Source: DATKYQ01 sp035528415 (GTDB lineage Bacteria > Myxococcota > B64-G9). From it: 64,000 bases of DNA. The notes beneath the pieces are model-generated. The model did not search any database, was not told the DNA's origin, and was given only the letters and a program-made list of their open reading frames with translations. The position numbers were made by a program, and so were the translations under genes. How positions within the stretch are numbered: position 1 is the first letter of the stretch; each line of letters opens with the position of its first letter. The DNA is taken from the NCBI GenBank assembly GCA_035528415.1, contig DATKYQ010000027.1, forward strand, positions 38,979-102,978, given 5' to 3'. Shown here piece by piece: positions 61,093 to 64,000 of the stretch.

Positions 61093-62112
61093 ATGATAGA
61101 AGCGCTCAAAAAACCAAAGATTTTACCATTCTCGCCTGTCTCCCGGGCCCATGCCCTGGTTGCCGGGGCTTTGCGTCGAGTCGAGCAGGATATCGAGGCG
61201 GCAGTTGCTTCGACGGTCGAACTCGTGCCCGAAGTCGCCAAGCACCTGATTGATTCCGGCGGAAAGCGCATTCGCCCCACTCTGCTTTTGCTGATGGCGC
61301 AAACGGCCGGGGCCGAGGCAAGAGACGGGATCGACTTGTCGGTTGCCACCGAGCTGTTCCACAACGCGTCGCTGTTGCATGACGATGTGGTCGACCGGGG
61401 CAACTTCAGGCGCGGCGTGCCGGCCGCCCCGCGCGTGTACGGCAATGCCGCAAGCGTCTTAGTCGGAGACTTCATGATGGCGCGCGCTTTCGGTATCGTG
61501 GTCAAGCATGGAGATGTCGATTTGCTGGATGAATTGAGCCGGGTGATAAGCTCGATGGCCGAGGGAGAGGTCTTACAACTCGTCCGCTCCGGGCGGGCGA
61601 CGCTGTCCTTACCCGGCTACGAGCAGATAATCTCGGGCAAGACGGCCGGCCTGTTCGCCTGGTGTTGCCGGGCGGGGGCCAGTCTGGCGAGAGTCGGACG
61701 CAACGATATCGAGGCGGCGACGGAACTGGGCCGGGCCTTCGGCATGGCCTTCCAGATCACCGATGACGTCCTCGACTACATTGCGCCTCCCGAGCAGAGC
61801 GGCAAGGACTTGGCCAACGATCTGCTGCAGGGCAAGACCACACTGCCTCTGCTTTTGGCCTGCGAGGAGGACGCCGGGTTACATCCACTGATCGAGGATA
61901 TATCCGCACGCCAACCGGATGAGCACGAGTGTCTGATGGTTGTCGAGCGCGTTCTTGCCACCAAGAGCCTGAAACGGGCGCTGGACAAGGCGACGATCTA
62001 TTCTCGTCGGGCTGCTGACCAGTTGAAGTGCTTCTCGGCCTCTCGCTACGCCGAAAGTATAGGCGAGCTGCTTGCATTCGTAACTGAAAGAGTTGTACTT
62101 CCAGGAAGTTAA
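61093..62112 (+). CDS. Polyprenyl (octaprenyl-type) diphosphate synthase
   Basis: A 339-residue prenyltransferase with the first Asp-rich motif (LLHDDVVDRGNFRRG, about residue 97) and the second (ITDDVLDY, about 226). GGKRIRPTLLLL lies before the first. It lengthens allylic diphosphates with isopentenyl diphosphate for quinone side chains or undecaprenyl-like lipids. Chain length cannot be read from the sequence alone. The assigned start gives MIEALKKPK and a family-typical length; a longer open frame to the left has no family match. The surrounding genes do not suggest a specific quinone pathway. Confidence 0.88.
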   Translation: MIEALKKPKILPFSPVSRAHALVAGALRRVEQDIEAAVASTVELVPEVAKHLIDSGGKRIRPTLLLLMAQTAGAEARDGIDLSVATELFHNASLLHDDVVDRGNFRRGVPAAPRVYGNAASVLVGDFMMARAFGIVVKHGDVDLLDELSRVISSMAEGEVLQLVRSGRATLSLPGYEQIISGKTAGLFAWCCRAGASLARVGRNDIEAATELGRAFGMAFQITDDVLDYIAPPEQSGKDLANDLLQGKTTLPLLLACEEDAGLHPLIEDISARQPDEHECLMVVERVLATKSLKRALDKATIYSRRAADQLKCFSASRYAESIGELLAFVTERVVLPGS

Positions 62113-62412
62113 TCCAACGATAGATCATTTACCTGCCCTGGTAACACCTGTTCCCAGCCAGCGCAAAAAAGACTGTCTATCGGTCAACTGACCGATACGA
62201 AAGGTTTTTGCAGCGAGACGGCACTAGCCGGAAGCATAGCTTAGTGTGACAACATGTCTCTATGTCAATATCGCACCAGCTGATATTCTTATTTCTGGCG
62301 ATTTTATTCAGTAACAACAAGGCTATTACGCACTGGGTCACCTGTGGCGTGTTGGCGCACAAAATGCATGATAGCAGTCTTGTCGTTTCAACTTTTGCGT
62401 TTGGAGGAAAAC
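62113..62412. other. 300-bp intergenic region with no gene
   Basis: No coding frame or RNA gene is evident. It contains a 20-bp palindrome (see separate entry) and AT-rich stretches at about 62280-62330 that may hold the promoter of the protease gene. A ribosome-binding site GGAGGA lies directly before its ATG. Confidence 0.6.
62178..62197. promoter_or_regulatory. 20-bp perfect palindrome (operator or hairpin)
   Basis: TATCGGTCA and its reverse complement TGACCGATA are separated by AC. The inner part can form an 8-bp hairpin with a four-base loop. Five Ts follow some distance on (62203-62207). It could be a terminator for the polyprenyl synthase gene or an operator; the sequence does not decide. 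Confidence 0.5.
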
Positions 62413-63735
62413 ATGTCTCGCAAGATCATCTTCGTACTGCTAAGCATGGCACTTCCGCTGGCGTCGGTGGCCTGCTCCGACGGCACAATCTTTCCCGATC
62501 AACCGCAGCAACCCGTAGTCAACAGACAATCCAGCGATATCATCGGCGGATATACCTTCGACGGTATTCCAGCCGCCGGGGCCCTGGTATACGACGGCAA
62601 TGCTCACTGTTCCGGAACGTTGGTCGGCCCGCACACGGTGGTCACGGCCGGACACTGTGTTTCGGGGTTCAGCGCCAGCCGCATGCAGTTCGTCATCGGC
62701 CCCAGCATCGGCCAGGCCCAGGAGGTGATCAACGCCAAGAGCATCCAGGCGCACCCCAACTACAATAGCCAGTCCATCACCAACGACATCGGCGTTGTCA
62801 CGCTGGCCAAGGACGCGTCGATCGAGCCGCTGGGCATGCTGCAGCACATGGATTCGTCGTGGGCGGGAAAGGATCTATTCTTTGTCGGCTACGGCGTGGA
62901 TAACGGATACCAGCAAACCGGCGCCGGAATCAAACGGGCGGTATGGATGTCGATTTCGAACGTCATGGACAGCCAGTTCCGTTATGAAGAAAAAAACAAA
63001 AACACCTGCAATGGCGACTCGGGCGGACCGGCCTTTTTTCAAGATGCCAACGGCAACTACCTGTTGGCCGGGGTGACGTCGTACGGGGATTACAGTTGCG
63101 CCTCCTATGGAGTAGACACGCGCGTGGATGTCTACCTGGATTTCATCGGCATCGACGGCCAGCCGGCGGACGAGCCGCCGGCCGACAGCGATCCCTGCAA
63201 CGGTGAGACCTACGAGGGTCGCTGTGACGGCAACACGGCGATCTGGTGCGAGAACGACCAGGTGCAAAGCCAGGACTGCTTGGCTAGCAGCAAAAGCTGC
63301 GGTTACAGCGACCAGAACAGCTACTATGGCTGCCTCGAACAGCAGGCAGACCAGCCGCCGGCGGACGATCAGCCGCCGGCGGACGACGATCCCTGCAACG
63401 GTGAGACCTATGATGGCCGCTGCGACGGCAACACCGTTGTCTGGTGTGAGAACGACCAGGTGCATAACGAAGACTGCGTTTCAGAAGGCAAGGTTTGCGT
63501 CTTCGACGACAGTAAGCAGTACTTCGCCTGCCGCGAACAACCGGCCGACCAACCGCCCGCGGATGACCAGCCCCCGGCCAACGACGATCCCTGCAACGGT
63601 GAAACCTTCAATGGGCGCTGCGATGGCAACACCGTTGTCTGGTGTGAGAACGAGAAGGTGAACTCGATCAACTGCTCCTCGCACGGCTCACAGTGCGGCC
63701 TGAACTCGCAGCAGGGCTACTACGACTGCCTCTGA
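62413..63735 (+). CDS. Secreted trypsin-like serine protease (S1) with C-terminal Cys-rich repeats
   Basis: A 440-residue lipoprotein-like or secreted protein (signal to ASVACSDG; Cys about 22). The S1 protease domain spans about 40-255: the start IIGGYTF, catalytic His in TAGHC, Asp in NDIGVVTL, and Ser in NGDSGGPAFF. Three Cys-rich modules follow (about 260-440), each starting DPCNGETxxGRCDGN and joined by ADQPPADDQPPADD linkers; they may bind substrate or the surface. GGAGG precedes ATG 62413. The zymogen would be activated by cutting before IIGG. The protease is probably extracellular and digestive, as many myxobacterial ones are; this is inference. Confidence 0.9.
   Translation: MSRKIIFVLLSMALPLASVACSDGTIFPDQPQQPVVNRQSSDIIGGYTFDGIPAAGALVYDGNAHCSGTLVGPHTVVTAGHCVSGFSASRMQFVIGPSIGQAQEVINAKSIQAHPNYNSQSITNDIGVVTLAKDASIEPLGMLQHMDSSWAGKDLFFVGYGVDNGYQQTGAGIKRAVWMSISNVMDSQFRYEEKNKNTCNGDSGGPAFFQDANGNYLLAGVTSYGDYSCASYGVDTRVDVYLDFIGIDGQPADEPPADSDPCNGETYEGRCDGNTAIWCENDQVQSQDCLASSKSCGYSDQNSYYGCLEQQADQPPADDQPPADDDPCNGETYDGRCDGNTVVWCENDQVHNEDCVSEGKVCVFDDSKQYFACREQPADQPPADDQPPANDDPCNGETFNGRCDGNTVVWCENEKVNSINCSSHGSQCGLNSQQGYYDCL
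63190..63735 (+). repeat. 198-bp tandem repeat in the protease gene (two and three-quarter copies)
   Basis: Copies start at 63190, 63388 and 63586, exactly 198 bp (66 codons) apart; the last ends after 150 bp at the stop. Each encodes a Cys-rich module of about 50 residues and a Pro/Asp linker. The regular spacing and near-identity of the linkers suggest recent internal duplication. Confidence 0.85.
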
Positions 63736-63765
63736 ATCGTAACCTGTCAAAAACTCCGGGCGAAC

Positions 63766-64000
63766 TCAGTCTTTGGTCACGGTGATGATCTCGGGTTGCT
63801 GCACTCCGCGCGAGTACATGGCCGTAGTTTCAGCGTCGCCGGGTCGCTCTTGTTCCACGACACCAGCGCGTTGGCCGAAAGCGCAAGCGTGTACAGATCT
63901 CCCTTGGCGTCGTCTAGGTGCTTGGTGATATAGCCGACCGCGCGCCCGATGTGCCCGCCCTTGTCTCCCGCCTGCTCGAGCGACCACAGGATATAGGCAG
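63766..64000 (-). pseudogene. Alpha-2-macroglobulin-like C-terminal fragment with an apparent frameshift
   Basis: On the minus strand, the frame entering from the window edge reads AYILWSLEQAGDKGG, then IGRAVGYITKHL and DLYTLALSANALVSW. This is the alpha-helical thioester-domain (TED) pattern of alpha-2-macroglobulins. At about 63850-63825 it loses sense, and a second frame continues as GDAETTAMYSRGVQQPE to a stop at 63766. ETTA is a TED-type motif, so the gene seems shifted by one or two bases here. It may be a real inactivating change or a sequence error. Bacterial alpha-2-macroglobulins trap invading proteases. The gene's main part lies outside the window. Confidence 0.65.

Noticed and set aside
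63850..63987. The listed 73-residue minus-strand frame as a separate protein
   Set aside because: Its first part is Arg-rich nonsense in the wrong frame; the adjacent frame carries recognisable alpha-2-macroglobulin-like sequence.
1..64000. tRNA, rRNA, riboswitch, IS element, phage gene or replication origin
   Set aside because: None was seen in any gap; gaps are short and the only structured sites are the hairpins and palindromes listed. A covariance-model scan would be more decisive.

Overview
The window looks like chromosome from an uncultured, high-GC, Gram-negative bacterium of the Myxococcota or a related deltaproteobacterial lineage. Several things point there. Four secreted proteins end in an Asp-rich spacer, a Cys-x-Cys or Cys-x-x-Cys motif, one hydrophobic helix and a basic tail, which resembles the MYXO-CTERM sorting signal. 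There are many lipoproteins, PD40/TolB-type propellers, large Cys-rich lipoproteins with MopE-like DDDCDG motifs, an AgmX/PglI-type C-terminal domain, a FadL-type porin and an ECF sigma factor. A class III (oxygen-sensitive) ribonucleotide reductase says the cell grows anaerobically at least part of the time. I saw no rRNA, tRNA, CRISPR array, IS element or replication origin.

Layout. Positions 1-7334 hold a compact plus-strand operon whose base composition is visibly lower in GC than the rest. It encodes the C-terminal end of an unrecognised protein (cut by the window edge), a PAPS-reductase-like enzyme, an unrecognised protein with a winged-helix-like segment, a PIN-like nuclease, a P-loop NTPase and a GHKL (HSP90/MutL-type) ATPase. 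This is the best candidate for an undescribed defence system. Its last gene overlaps, tail to tail, the end of a resident secreted protein gene, so the right edge of the insertion seems visible near 7335-7350.

Positions 7312-19296 encode secreted proteins: three PD40 propeller proteins, a GHL10-type glycoside hydrolase, an SGNH hydrolase, a membrane protein with TPRs and a lipoprotein. Six of these genes form one minus-strand operon with a recognisable promoter. Positions 19380-22452 hold an AlgI/AlgJ-like polysaccharide O-acetylation operon. Next come a DUF3592 protein, TrmO, a small helical protein, and a large AgmX-type lipoprotein in an operon with a glutamine synthetase family enzyme. 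A thioredoxin-fold lipoprotein and an Asp-rich lipoprotein follow. Positions 31862-35178 are a tight four-gene operon joining a PTS EIIA domain, a PII-like protein and two cation:proton antiporters. Positions 35308-42445 hold two giant tandem paralogous Cys-rich/Gly-rich lipoproteins ending at a strong hairpin.

Positions 42538-49783 encode two polytopic membrane proteins (one GT-C-like), a lipoprotein form of protein-L-isoaspartate methyltransferase, an Omp85-like outer membrane protein and a DksA/TraR-type protein lacking its zinc ligands. Positions 49986-52918 hold nrdD and nrdG behind a sigma70-type promoter flanked by two NrdR boxes. The right-hand part has lipoproteins, an FGE/SUMF1-domain protein, an M29-like aminopeptidase, a P-loop kinase-like protein, an operon of FadL-like porin, DUF2797 protein and degenerate DnaJ-like protein, an ECF sigma factor, a polyprenyl synthetase, a trypsin-like protease with three 198-bp C-terminal repeats, and the frameshifted end of an alpha-2-macroglobulin-like gene.
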